A stretch of 64,000 nucleotides of DNA. It comes from Promethearchaeia archaeon (GTDB lineage: Archaea; Asgardarchaeota; Lokiarchaeia; Sigyniarchaeales; SOKP01). Under the pieces are notes generated by a model. That model saw only the letters and a program-made list of their open reading frames with translations. It did not search any database and was not told where the DNA came from. Position numbers and translations under genes: made by a program. The stretch is taken from positions 1 through 64,000 of the forward strand of contig JAHQWJ010000139.1 in NCBI GenBank assembly GCA_029856125.1, in the 5' to 3' direction. Below are positions 10,910 through 20,660 of this stretch, in pieces; within the stretch, counting starts at the first letter, position 1; the number at the start of each line of letters is the position of its first letter.

Positions 10910-11719
10910 ATGGTTGATCATAAACGATATGACTTTAGTGTTAATGATGTTAGTGAAGTGTATGCTGGACCTGGTGGAAAACTCTGGGAATTACTTATGG
11001 GGGAGCAAATACATGTGGGTGGTCCAGAACAAACTGATTTACTTGCTAGAAAAGCAGAAATTGATAAGGCAGGGCAAAATTTTGCTTTACTAGATATTTG
11101 TTCTGCATTGGGAGGTCCTGCAAGACATTTAGCTGAAAAATATGGAATAAAAGTAGTAGGTCTTGATATTACTCCAGAGATGGTGTTGGAAGCAAAAAAA
11201 AGAACTGAAGGAAAACCCTACGCAAGTAAGATCGAATACAGAATTGGATCAGGACTCGATATCCCAGCTCATTTAAACTCATTTGAAGTTGTTTGGGGCC
11301 AGGACGCTTGGTGCTATATACGTGATAAGGTACGTCTGATAGAAGAGACATGGCGCGTGTTAAAACCAGGAGGTACATTAGCATTTACTGATTGGATATG
11401 GGGGTCCGTAAGCGTATCAGAAGAGGAATCTGACATTTTGATGGAGTTTATGGTATTTCCCAATTTACAAACTTTAAACGGATATGCTGAGTTAATAAAG
11501 GCTACAGGTTATGAATTGGTTGAAAAGGTGGATCTTCAAGAAGACTTTGCAAATCACATGGATATTTATTTAAATATACTTCAAAAAGCTAAACCGGATA
11601 TTGAGGCTGGTTTTGGCGTCGAGCTCTATGCAGCTGCAGAAAAGGGTGTCATCGCATGGCAACAGGCAGCCCATAACAAAAAAGTAGGAAGAGGACTTTG
11701 GATAGCAAAAAAACCATAA
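10910..11719 (+). CDS. SAM-dependent methyltransferase (phosphoethanolamine/sarcosine MT-like)
   Basis: LLDICSALGGPARHLAEKYGIKVVGLDIT, EETWRVLKPGGTLAFTDW; lacks the Cys pairs typical of ArsM. Confidence 0.85.
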   Translation: MVDHKRYDFSVNDVSEVYAGPGGKLWELLMGEQIHVGGPEQTDLLARKAEIDKAGQNFALLDICSALGGPARHLAEKYGIKVVGLDITPEMVLEAKKRTEGKPYASKIEYRIGSGLDIPAHLNSFEVVWGQDAWCYIRDKVRLIEETWRVLKPGGTLAFTDWIWGSVSVSEEESDILMEFMVFPNLQTLNGYAELIKATGYELVEKVDLQEDFANHMDIYLNILQKAKPDIEAGFGVELYAAAEKGVIAWQQAAHNKKVGRGLWIAKKP

Positions 11720-11745
11720 ATTCAATAAATTAATTTTTTTTTTTT

Positions 11746-12561
11746 ATGATGATGAAAAAATCCGTACTTATTTTTTCAAAAGTACCCGCTATCGGATTTG
11801 TAAAGACTAGGCTTTCACAAACTACAATATTATCTGATAGTGAAGTTAATTTAATAGCGGAAGCAATGTTAAAGGATACAATTATCATAGCTTCTCGAAG
11901 TAAAGCTAATATTATTGAAATCGGATATTATCCTGAGCACAGTTTTAACAAATTAGAGAAGATTGTTGATTCAATCCAAAAAACTCATGATTTAACGATA
12001 CCTATAAGTTATCATCTACAACAAGGATCATCTTTTGATGAGAGATTTGAATCAGTTGTACAAGCATCGATCGATAATGGAAATGATTTTATAGTCGTTC
12101 TTGGAGCAGATTTACCCTATATGCCGTCTTCATTAATTAATTCAGCATTTACCCACCTTAACTTAAAGGAAAATTTAAACAATATCGTGATCGGACCTGC
12201 TGGAGAAGGTGGTGTCTATTTGGTTGGACTTTCTCGAAGTTTTATTCCAAGTTGGTTTAGAAAATTTAAACTGTTTACGGATGGAGTTGAAATTATTCAA
12301 ATTGCTAAATTTTGTAAGTTAGAAGAGATCGAGCTATATTTGTTAACACCCTTAGTTGACATAGATATTGAAGAGGATTTGGTTTCACTTCTTGCTTTTA
12401 TTGAAGTATTAAAAATAGCAGAGAATAATGATAATTTTCATTATCCACATTATACTATTAAGGCGATAGAATCTCTTGGGCTTTATATCAAGGAAATTAA
12501 GGGTAAAACTAGAGATCGCACAATAGGTAAATATAAACCAAGTGATTCCAATGCTAGTTAG
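11746..12561 (+). CDS. DUF2064/TIGR04282-like nucleotidyl/glycosyltransferase
   Basis: VLIFSKVPAIGFVKTRL, FIVVLGADLPYMPSSLI, IGPAGEGGVYLVGL. Confidence 0.8.
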   Translation: MMMKKSVLIFSKVPAIGFVKTRLSQTTILSDSEVNLIAEAMLKDTIIIASRSKANIIEIGYYPEHSFNKLEKIVDSIQKTHDLTIPISYHLQQGSSFDERFESVVQASIDNGNDFIVVLGADLPYMPSSLINSAFTHLNLKENLNNIVIGPAGEGGVYLVGLSRSFIPSWFRKFKLFTDGVEIIQIAKFCKLEEIELYLLTPLVDIDIEEDLVSLLAFIEVLKIAENNDNFHYPHYTIKAIESLGLYIKEIKGKTRDRTIGKYKPSDSNAS

Positions 12562-13363
12562 TATAATAATTATTACATTAAATGAAGTAGAAAATCTTGA
12601 ATCAACAATAAATTCATCTAAAAAGGCTGCTTTAATGAGTACGGGGAAGAAATTACCTATAGAAGTAATCGTAAGTGATGGTGGCTCAACTGATGGTACA
12701 TTAGAGCTCGCTGAAGCGTTTGCTGATAAAATTGTTCATTCCCAAAAAGGAAGATATATGCAATTGAATGCTGGGGCGAAAGCTTCCAGGGGGGATATAT
12801 TACTATTTCTACATGGTGATACGTTATTACCAAGAGGAGCAATAATAAGAATCGTCAAAATTTTTCAAGATTCTAAAGTTTTAGGAGGTGCGTTTAAGAA
12901 ACATTGGAAGTGGAGTCCAGACATTAGCTTATCAAATTTTCTCGATTTCTCCGTAAAATTTTGGCAAGGATTTGGAAATTGGTTAACGCATCTGATTAAA
13001 GAATTTCCTGGGGATAATGCCTTTTTCATTAGACGAGAAATATTTGATCAACTAAATGGATTTTCTCCTATGTGGATTTGCGAGGATTTTGATTTAAGCA
13101 GGAGACTACTAAAATATTCGAAAAAAATTGAAAGAGATTTTTTTAAAAAAATAAAGTATAAGAAGAAAATAGCGTATATTCGCACACCAGTAAAAACATC
13201 CACTAGACGATTTGAAACTTATGGTTTCTTCAAATCTGTGTATTTGTGGTTCAAAATCTATTGGCTCTGGCGAGCAGGTTTTTCTCAAGATCAACTTAGA
13301 GAACTAGTCCCTAAATACATAACCATTCCTCAACATGCTAAGCGATCTATCCTAAGGTTTTAG
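12542..13363 (+). CDS. TIGR04283-like family 2 glycosyltransferase
   Basis: VIVSDGGSTDGTLELAE, GRYMQLNAGAKASRGDILLFLHGDTLLP, PVKTSTRRFETYGFFKS; likely start ATG 12551, overlapping the upstream gene. Confidence 0.82.
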   Translation: MIPMLVSIIIITLNEVENLESTINSSKKAALMSTGKKLPIEVIVSDGGSTDGTLELAEAFADKIVHSQKGRYMQLNAGAKASRGDILLFLHGDTLLPRGAIIRIVKIFQDSKVLGGAFKKHWKWSPDISLSNFLDFSVKFWQGFGNWLTHLIKEFPGDNAFFIRREIFDQLNGFSPMWICEDFDLSRRLLKYSKKIERDFFKKIKYKKKIAYIRTPVKTSTRRFETYGFFKSVYLWFKIYWLWRAGFSQDQLRELVPKYITIPQHAKRSILRF

Positions 13364-13504
13364 AACCTAATAATCATGGATATTTTACTATAAAAAAATT
13401 ATGCTTAAACGATTTAATGGTTTCAGTTTTACTTATTATTAAAGATATAAATAAGACCTAGTAGAATAATAAATATTAGTAAGGAATTATGGAGTGAATT
13501 AACT

Positions 13505-14428
13505 ATGGTATTAGAAATTTATCAAATAGTTATCTTAATTTCAATCGGTGCACTCGTAGGAATAAGTATAAGCTTTATTGGTCAAACTGGATTAGGAATT
13601 GTACTTCCTATTGTTCTGTTATTCACTGGGGATGTGTTTTTAGCTATTGCAATAAATCTATTAAATGATTTGCTTACATCTGCTGCTGTATCAATAGGAT
13701 ATTTTAGAAAAAAACAATTTAAATTAAGGTTAGATATCTTTTTAATAATCGTTATTGGTATAGTTACCACCTTTTTCGGTGTTTTTATTTTAATGACAAC
13801 ACCTCTAGGTTCCATTTACGGGTGGTTTGTTCCAATTTTCATTATGTTCTTAGGGGTTATCTTTCTAAAGAGGGGTTTTCCTACATACGAATCTGTTAAA
13901 AAAATGGCTCAGAACTGGGCAAGTAAAACGGTAAAAAAAGGAAAAAGTGAAGAAGAGCTAACCGAATTAAATAAAAAGATCGACGAGCAGTTAACATCTG
14001 AAACAGATACTATTAAAGGATTTATATCGCGTGGCTCACGAATGTACTATATTTTAGCGATTGGTTTTGGTATTTTTGTTGGGATCAATTCAGGGTTATT
14101 TGGAGCAAGTTCTGGATTAGTTTTTGTGTTAGCACTAGTTGTAATCTATGGATACCCTCTTAAAAAAGGAGTTGGTACAGCTCTAATTCTGAGCATGATA
14201 ATTGGCTTGTGTACTTTCTCATTTTACCAAATTTTCGGTATTACTATTAAAGGACGATTCTTTTTTAATTTCGAACTTTCGTTTTATCTAGCAATCGGTT
14301 CAATTACATCTGGCATAATTGCCTCTACATATATTCAAAAATTATCTGCTAAAACGATGGGAAGGGCTGTTGGAATTGTAATCTTCGTATTAGGAACCTT
14401 GGCGCTGGTTTTTTACTTTATAACTTAA
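13505..14428 (+). CDS. TauE/SafE-family membrane permease
   Basis: Polytopic; two related halves with GxxVGISISFIGQTG and GIFVGINSGLFGASSG signatures. Confidence 0.8.
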   Translation: MVLEIYQIVILISIGALVGISISFIGQTGLGIVLPIVLLFTGDVFLAIAINLLNDLLTSAAVSIGYFRKKQFKLRLDIFLIIVIGIVTTFFGVFILMTTPLGSIYGWFVPIFIMFLGVIFLKRGFPTYESVKKMAQNWASKTVKKGKSEEELTELNKKIDEQLTSETDTIKGFISRGSRMYYILAIGFGIFVGINSGLFGASSGLVFVLALVVIYGYPLKKGVGTALILSMIIGLCTFSFYQIFGITIKGRFFFNFELSFYLAIGSITSGIIASTYIQKLSAKTMGRAVGIVIFVLGTLALVFYFIT

Positions 14429-14509
14429 ATTTGTCACACATCTAAACCCTATAAAAGAAGTAGATATAGATTTATATTGTCTTTAGTTTAAATCTTATTT
14501 AGGTGTAAA

Positions 14510-16039
14510 ATGAAAGAAAAAATGAATGTTTTATTTATCATTAGCGACCAGCATAGATATGACCACATGAGTTGTTCTGGAAATAAAATGTTAAAAACTC
14601 CGAACTTGGATAGATTGGCAAGCGAAGGAGTTCGATTTACAAACGCATTTTGTACAAACCCTATGTGTATGCCAAACAGAGCAACATTGTTAACGGGATT
14701 ATACCCTAATGTACATGGAGTTCGAAGCAACGGTATGATTCTTTCTCAAGATGTCCCAACAATTACTCAAACGTTAGTTGATAGAGGGTGGCACACAGCA
14801 GTTTTTGGAAAGTTGCATCATCAATTTAACACAGCTCCCTATAGAATCGGCGATAAATCTGCTGAATCTTTTTACGATTGGGTTTTCCAAAAAGAAGGGT
14901 GGTATCCCGTACGAGAGAATTTTCCTATTCCTTACTATGGGTACCAAGAAGTGGAAACTGTGATTGGACATGGAGCTTGCTTGACGGGTCATTATTTAGA
15001 TTGGTTGGAGGAAAGATCTCCAAGGCTAGCGGAGAACATGCGGAAAAGGTGGAAAAATATTGATAATTTCTTTTCTGTGTTTTCTGAACACGAATTACCT
15101 GTCGACTTATATTCGAGTGCTTATGTAACTGAACGTACTACCACTTTTTTGGAAAGGCACGCCAATGGAGATTATGGGAATAAGCCTTTCTATGTACATT
15201 GTTCATTCCCCGACCCTCATCAGTCTGTTTATCCCCCTGGAAAATATAGGAATTTGTATAAGCCTGAAGATGTTGAATTGCCAAAAAATTTCAAGGATCT
15301 AGAGAATTTGAGGAAGCATCCCTATCTAGCACCGTATATTAATGTTATGCCTGGGGCGATGTTAAGAGAAACAAATGAAGAAGAGCTTAGAAAATTCATA
15401 GCTTATACATACGGTACTGTGGTATTACTTGACGCTAGTATTGGACAGATCTTAGCGTCTTTAGAAAAATTAGGGTATGCTGACAACACAATCGTAGTAT
15501 ATAACAGTGACCACGGCGATTTAATGGGTGAGCATGGAATGCTTTTTAAAGGTCCATCAGCTTATATGGGCGTGTTTCGGATTCCTATGATTTGGAGAGT
15601 TCCTGGAATAACAAAACCTGCGGTAACAGATGCTTTAATGAGCTCTATAGACTACCCAAAGACGCTCCTAAACCTTTTAGGGATATCAAAAAGAAAACAA
15701 CCACCAGATATGCAAGGTTTTGACATGTCAGCTGTTTTAAAAGACCCCGAGAATTCTGCCAACCAACCACGAGATTGTTGCTACATTGAAAATGATGAGG
15801 AAGTTGGACCTCTGTACGAGAGATTAAGACATATAATAACAAAGGAATTTAAGTTAACTATATACGAAGGTCATAGAGATTATGGAGATCTTTTTGATAG
15901 AAAAAATGATTTAGATGAGTTGAATAACTTGTGGTACGATGAAAAATACAACGGGGTTAAATTTGAATTGGTTAACAAGCTACTCCATGAAAATCTCAGC
16001 GCACAAACTCGATATCCAAAAAGAATAGCTGGTACCTAA
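14510..16039 (+). CDS. Sulfatase, Cys type (paralogue of 6415-7938)
   Basis: NVLFIISDQHRYDHMSCSG, MCMPNRATLLTGLYPNVHGVRSNG, YNSDHGDLMGEHGML. Confidence 0.92.
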   Translation: MKEKMNVLFIISDQHRYDHMSCSGNKMLKTPNLDRLASEGVRFTNAFCTNPMCMPNRATLLTGLYPNVHGVRSNGMILSQDVPTITQTLVDRGWHTAVFGKLHHQFNTAPYRIGDKSAESFYDWVFQKEGWYPVRENFPIPYYGYQEVETVIGHGACLTGHYLDWLEERSPRLAENMRKRWKNIDNFFSVFSEHELPVDLYSSAYVTERTTTFLERHANGDYGNKPFYVHCSFPDPHQSVYPPGKYRNLYKPEDVELPKNFKDLENLRKHPYLAPYINVMPGAMLRETNEEELRKFIAYTYGTVVLLDASIGQILASLEKLGYADNTIVVYNSDHGDLMGEHGMLFKGPSAYMGVFRIPMIWRVPGITKPAVTDALMSSIDYPKTLLNLLGISKRKQPPDMQGFDMSAVLKDPENSANQPRDCCYIENDEEVGPLYERLRHIITKEFKLTIYEGHRDYGDLFDRKNDLDELNNLWYDEKYNGVKFELVNKLLHENLSAQTRYPKRIAGT

Positions 16040-16090
16040 AATAATGTAATTTGTAGCTATTATCCTTTAGTTATTGTGAGAATTTTTAAT

Positions 16091-17377
16091 TTAATCTTGT
16101 TTCAATTCCTTCAATCTTTCTTTTATTTGATGAGCGGCATTATTTATAATGTTCCCTGCTATGAAAGAGGTCTCATTTTTTACTTTTTCTTTTAAGATCT
16201 TAGCTTTTAACTTAAGAGCTTCAACTAAGGTTTCTCCATTTTTCTCATCAGTTCCTTTTACAACTATATCAAGAACGTGTAAAGCAAGTTGTTTTTTATC
16301 TTCAGAGTAAAGCTTTTTAGCGTGCTCCAAATATTTTTCTTCGCTATTAATTTTTAATAATTCCTGGGCAATTTCATCCGTTTTGGCTGGAAAAAGATCA
16401 GTAGGATTTCCACTGTTATACCATCCGTGGTATAGCCTATAAGTCGCATGGATAGCGAAACGGTAACAACCGTATATACCTCTTAAAATCTTATGGTTTC
16501 TGAATTTATCGGGGTAAATTTCTAGCATTTCGTGGTAGATTTCTTCGAACCATTTACCTTCGTTTAGCCTTTTTACCACTTCATCGTGGACAAAATGCAT
16601 AACTTCTGCTGTAATTGATAAAGCATCTCTAACTTTTTCCGTGCCTTCGATAAGTCTCCCATGACCGGGAGCTAAGTATTCTGCGTTTTTTTCTCTCATT
16701 TTTTCCATTGCTATAGCCCAATCTTTAGGATATCTCTGGACCTTAAAAGGATTACCAATATTAGGGAAGGACGAAACCATTAAATCGCCTGTGCAAATAG
16801 TCTTCTTTTCAGGGACCCATAACCAAATTGAATCGTCAGTTTCTCCTATATCATGGTAAATTTCGAAATTTACATCGCCTAATTTAAATAAATGTGAAGA
16901 TTCATTTCCTCTGAGAATAATAGTAGGGATTAATGTTTCGCGAGCGGAAACAACAGCATCTTGCCCCCTACCGCTTACAGAGGCAAATTGTTGCTTATTT
17001 ATCCAATCGTGATATTTATCTAGAATTTCGTATTTCTCAAATCGTCTGATACAATTCTCGTGAGCAATTACTTCGGGCATATCCCAACCTTTTTTTCTTA
17101 TTTCTTCTATAAAAGGACCATAGCCAAAAGCGTGGTCAAAATGCCCATGTGAATAGATAATATATTTAACAGGTTTACTAGTAAAACTCCTTACTTGATC
17201 GAAAGTTTTTTGGGCGAATTGCCTAATTGGAACATCGTAAATCACTAACCCTTCTTTTGTATCAAACACACAAGTATTTGCCATGCTTGGGACAAAAACG
17301 CAGGTGTTATTTTCAAAAGTGGATGCTGGAAACCACCCAAACCAATCACTCATACCATTAGTTATTGTCGGTACCAT
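16091..17377 (-). CDS. MBL-fold hydrolase with SdsA1-like alkylsulfatase dimerisation-type C-terminus
   Basis: YIIYSHGHFDHAFGYGPF metal motif, LAPGHGRLIEG; YRLYHGWYNSGNPTDLFP and following helical region. Confidence 0.75.
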   Translation of the reverse strand: MVPTITNGMSDWFGWFPASTFENNTCVFVPSMANTCVFDTKEGLVIYDVPIRQFAQKTFDQVRSFTSKPVKYIIYSHGHFDHAFGYGPFIEEIRKKGWDMPEVIAHENCIRRFEKYEILDKYHDWINKQQFASVSGRGQDAVVSARETLIPTIILRGNESSHLFKLGDVNFEIYHDIGETDDSIWLWVPEKKTICTGDLMVSSFPNIGNPFKVQRYPKDWAIAMEKMREKNAEYLAPGHGRLIEGTEKVRDALSITAEVMHFVHDEVVKRLNEGKWFEEIYHEMLEIYPDKFRNHKILRGIYGCYRFAIHATYRLYHGWYNSGNPTDLFPAKTDEIAQELLKINSEEKYLEHAKKLYSEDKKQLALHVLDIVVKGTDEKNGETLVEALKLKAKILKEKVKNETSFIAGNIINNAAHQIKERLKELKQD

Positions 17378-17460
17378 AAGTTAACTCCTATCATTTCAAA
17401 TTTCTTATAGAAAATAAACAAAGCTTTTTTATCAAAATTATTACATAATTAAATAATCTT

Positions 17461-19749
17461 ATGAAAAGGGCAAGAGTTATTGATAGAATTAGTGTTATAT
17501 CGATCGTTCTATTTATGTTCTTAATTCTATTTTCAAAAGTAGATTTTGTTAACGCAAACGGCACTGGACCATCCCTCACGTTCAATACAAATTTCGAAAT
17601 GAACGAATATTCCAAATTTAATGAAACTCATCAAAATTTAAATTCAATTAATATTTCATTGCCATCATCTTCATGGTCTATTCAAGATATTGAGCTTAAT
17701 TTTACTGATATAAAATTTGGAAAAGAATTAAAAATTATTGAAAGTCAAAATTACACAGGTGATTATGATCGTGTTCATTATCAACAAGGTTCTGATCGAA
17801 CTCATGGGTTGGGTGTACAACTCAAATTAACTGAACCTACTACTCTTTACGGAGTTGATCTCTATGGTAAAAAAATAGAACGAGGTGTCACGATTATAGA
17901 AGTTCAAATTAGGGGCTATGACGCACTAAATAATAAACCTAATGGTTCAGTTTATTCGACAATGGAAATAAATATATCCATTACTGAAGGATGGCATAGA
18001 CAAAACTTTTCCAGCCCTATTTTATTGCCAAAAGGCAATTATTTTTTAGTAATTAATGGTTCGGATGTTGTATCTGTTAATGACGATAAAATTTGGTGGT
18101 ATTATAACAACATTAATCCTAGTGATCCGAGTTTATACACATCTTATTACAATGAAACTGATCAATGGAGCACAGGAGTACAGAATCATACATACTTACA
18201 TAAATTGATTCAGAAAGTAGAGACTCCGGTTTATCCAGAAGAAATTAATATGACTTTAAGCATTGATAATCAAGTGTATCCGATATCTAATACTACGAGC
18301 GAAGAAGAAGGATATTTAGGAAAGACTGTAGTTGACTTCTCACCGAATAGCGACAATTACCAAATTATCGTGAACAACCAAGCTTCAGAGAGTTTACTTT
18401 TTAACGTTAGTTGTTGCGTAACTCTTTCTAATAATCTTAATTTTCCATGTTCCGTTGCAGTCCAAGATGGTACAACAAATAAGTGGAGTGTAGAACCAAT
18501 AATCTCAAGACAACCCACCAATTATAGCGTTTTGTTCAATTACCCGAGTAGCTGGGAGAATATAAGCGTATTGAGAGATGATGTTCCTATTACATTAGGT
18601 GTCATAGTAGATACAACAGATCATAAAATTATTATTTTAAACGATTCAATAACCATCGGAGCAGATTGGGAGATCGTTGCTGATTCTACTAACGTTGAGT
18701 TTGATTTAAATGTTCAAATAGCAGAATATACCTTAGGTCAAGAGATAGAATTCTTACTTCCTGTAACCTCCTTTTCTGGAACATATATTTTTATTTTGCT
18801 TGATCCTGCTGGTATACCTCAACCGAATCAGACAATAACATTCCCCTCAGCAACTCCCTTTTCTTACAGCCTTAGCTTGTCTGATCTAGAAGGATTTTAT
18901 ACTGCCTATGTGTTCTGGTTTAGTGATACTGAAACAGATGCAGGCGTTCAATCACAAATTTTTGATGTTTCCATTGCAGAACCAACGCCAACGCCAACGC
19001 CTGAATTTCCGTTTCCTTTAATAATTTTAATTAGTGTTCTTGGAGCGGTAACAGTGGGATTGGCATCATTCATAGCATACAAGAGGATCCACTCGCGTCA
19101 AAGAACTAAACTCGAAAAATTCTTGAATCAATTTACAGATATTTCAAAAATCAACGAAATCATCGTGATTGATACGAAATCTGGAATCGATGTATTCTCC
19201 CAATCGTTTGGTGGAAGAAAAATAGATACTAGCTTAATTTCAGGATTCCTGCAAGCTATTAGTAACTTTGGAACGACGATTTCAGAAACAGCAAAGGAAT
19301 CTCGTACATTGAATATAGAGTACAAGGATTCAATAGTAATGCAAACTGAATTTGTAAATTTAAAATTAATTGTAACTTTAAAAGAAAACCCTTCTGCTAA
19401 TTTTAAATTTATAATGGAAGACTTAGCTTATGATATTTATAATCAATATGGAAAAGAGATTGACGACTTCGCAGGAATTTTGAAACCATTCCACAAAATG
19501 AAAGAATTGATAGAAAAGCATTTGAAAGTTTCGTTTCTTTACCAGCTAAAAATCGCAGAAAATCCTAAGATCAAAATAAATACGTCTGAGAAAGAGATGG
19601 TTAGTAAAGCCCGAACTTTTATGAAAGAAAATAATTTCAACTATTTCTATTCGCTTTATTTAATGCCAGAAAACACCTCTTCCCCAAAAGATTATCAAAC
19701 AATTTTTAATCTGATTGAAAAAGGAATATTTCAGCCGACTGAAAAATGA
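17461..19749 (+). CDS. Signal peptide/ectodomain - TM - cytosolic longin-like domain protein (paralogue of 255-2513)
   Basis: Same layout; shared LYGVDLYGKK, VQIRGYDALNNKPNG, LISGFLQAI, YQLKIAENPKIKI blocks; PTPTPTPEFPFP linker before TM. Confidence 0.75.
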   Translation: MKRARVIDRISVISIVLFMFLILFSKVDFVNANGTGPSLTFNTNFEMNEYSKFNETHQNLNSINISLPSSSWSIQDIELNFTDIKFGKELKIIESQNYTGDYDRVHYQQGSDRTHGLGVQLKLTEPTTLYGVDLYGKKIERGVTIIEVQIRGYDALNNKPNGSVYSTMEINISITEGWHRQNFSSPILLPKGNYFLVINGSDVVSVNDDKIWWYYNNINPSDPSLYTSYYNETDQWSTGVQNHTYLHKLIQKVETPVYPEEINMTLSIDNQVYPISNTTSEEEGYLGKTVVDFSPNSDNYQIIVNNQASESLLFNVSCCVTLSNNLNFPCSVAVQDGTTNKWSVEPIISRQPTNYSVLFNYPSSWENISVLRDDVPITLGVIVDTTDHKIIILNDSITIGADWEIVADSTNVEFDLNVQIAEYTLGQEIEFLLPVTSFSGTYIFILLDPAGIPQPNQTITFPSATPFSYSLSLSDLEGFYTAYVFWFSDTETDAGVQSQIFDVSIAEPTPTPTPEFPFPLIILISVLGAVTVGLASFIAYKRIHSRQRTKLEKFLNQFTDISKINEIIVIDTKSGIDVFSQSFGGRKIDTSLISGFLQAISNFGTTISETAKESRTLNIEYKDSIVMQTEFVNLKLIVTLKENPSANFKFIMEDLAYDIYNQYGKEIDDFAGILKPFHKMKELIEKHLKVSFLYQLKIAENPKIKINTSEKEMVSKARTFMKENNFNYFYSLYLMPENTSSPKDYQTIFNLIEKGIFQPTEK

Positions 19750-19816
19750 TTTTTCTAAATACCTTAGTATTTTTATATCTTATCTCTCAGTAAAATAAAA
19801 AAAAAAAAAATTTGTT

Positions 19817-20407
19817 TTATTCTGATTTCTTCCGCCATACCGTCAAATAAACAATAAGGAGAATAATACACGCTGGAATTCCTATAATAATAAATATCCA
19901 CATTAATGTATAGAACATACCATAAACCCAGTAACTATACGGTTGGCTGCTAAATGGAGCATAGTAATTAATACCATTAGAAGAAAGGGAAATATAAATA
20001 CAATATGCTATAAACATAAATAATCCACCTCCACCGCTACCTCCCGCATTTCTCTTTCTATGCTTATTCTTCTTCTCTCTGGCTTTAAACTCGGCTTTCT
20101 CTTCATCTGGTAATCTACTCCACCAGATATAGCCTCCCACTCCAAAAAACAATCCTGCTGGTATCCCCACAAATAATAACTCAAATAGAATTATAAGTAT
20201 ATAAAATCCAACAATCCAATCAAGGCTCCAATCACCAATTAATGCCGTACCTTGCGCTCCAATCGGAGATGTTTCAATAAACCATATTACTACTAGTAGT
20301 GCTCCTATAAAGGCGATAGCTCCAGCTATAATTACTACAATAAATGCCGTCAAATGGTTCTTTATTGTTTTTTTCCAATATAATTCATCGCTTAATTCTT
20401 CACTCAT
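19817..20407 (-). CDS. Polytopic membrane protein, unknown function
   Basis: About four TM segments, charged/Gly-rich loop KARKKKNKHRKRNAGGSGGGG-like. Confidence 0.6.
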   Translation of the reverse strand: MSEELSDELYWKKTIKNHLTAFIVVIIAGAIAFIGALLVVIWFIETSPIGAQGTALIGDWSLDWIVGFYILIILFELLFVGIPAGLFFGVGGYIWWSRLPDEEKAEFKAREKKNKHRKRNAGGSGGGGLFMFIAYCIYISLSSNGINYYAPFSSQPYSYWVYGMFYTLMWIFIIIGIPACIILLIVYLTVWRKKSE

Positions 20408-20660
20408 AAGATTTAACCTCTAATTTTTGAGATTTTCTTTTTATATTAATAGTTAGGAAATAGTAGGATCTCACTTAATTTAAGTTTATATGCAATTATT
20501 ACATGGAAACAAATTGTAGGGCCTATTTTGAATGATTATTCTCTAAAAAGGTAAATAAAACCTTCAATATCCATTTGATTTAGATTATTTGATATAAAAA
20601 GGTTAATGTAAAAATTTCCTCTAATTGATGCATATAGTAATAAACAAAAAAGAAAAAACT

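Noticed and set aside
9724-13363. Canonical arsenosugar cluster (ArsM-ArsS)
   Set aside because: The methyltransferase and radical SAM lack the signatures I associate with ArsM and ArsS; only the two sugar-transfer genes match.
14774-15842. ORFs inside the second sulfatase (14774-14992, 14778-14963, 14878-15063, 15645-15842)
   Set aside because: Overlap a strong CDS in other frames.
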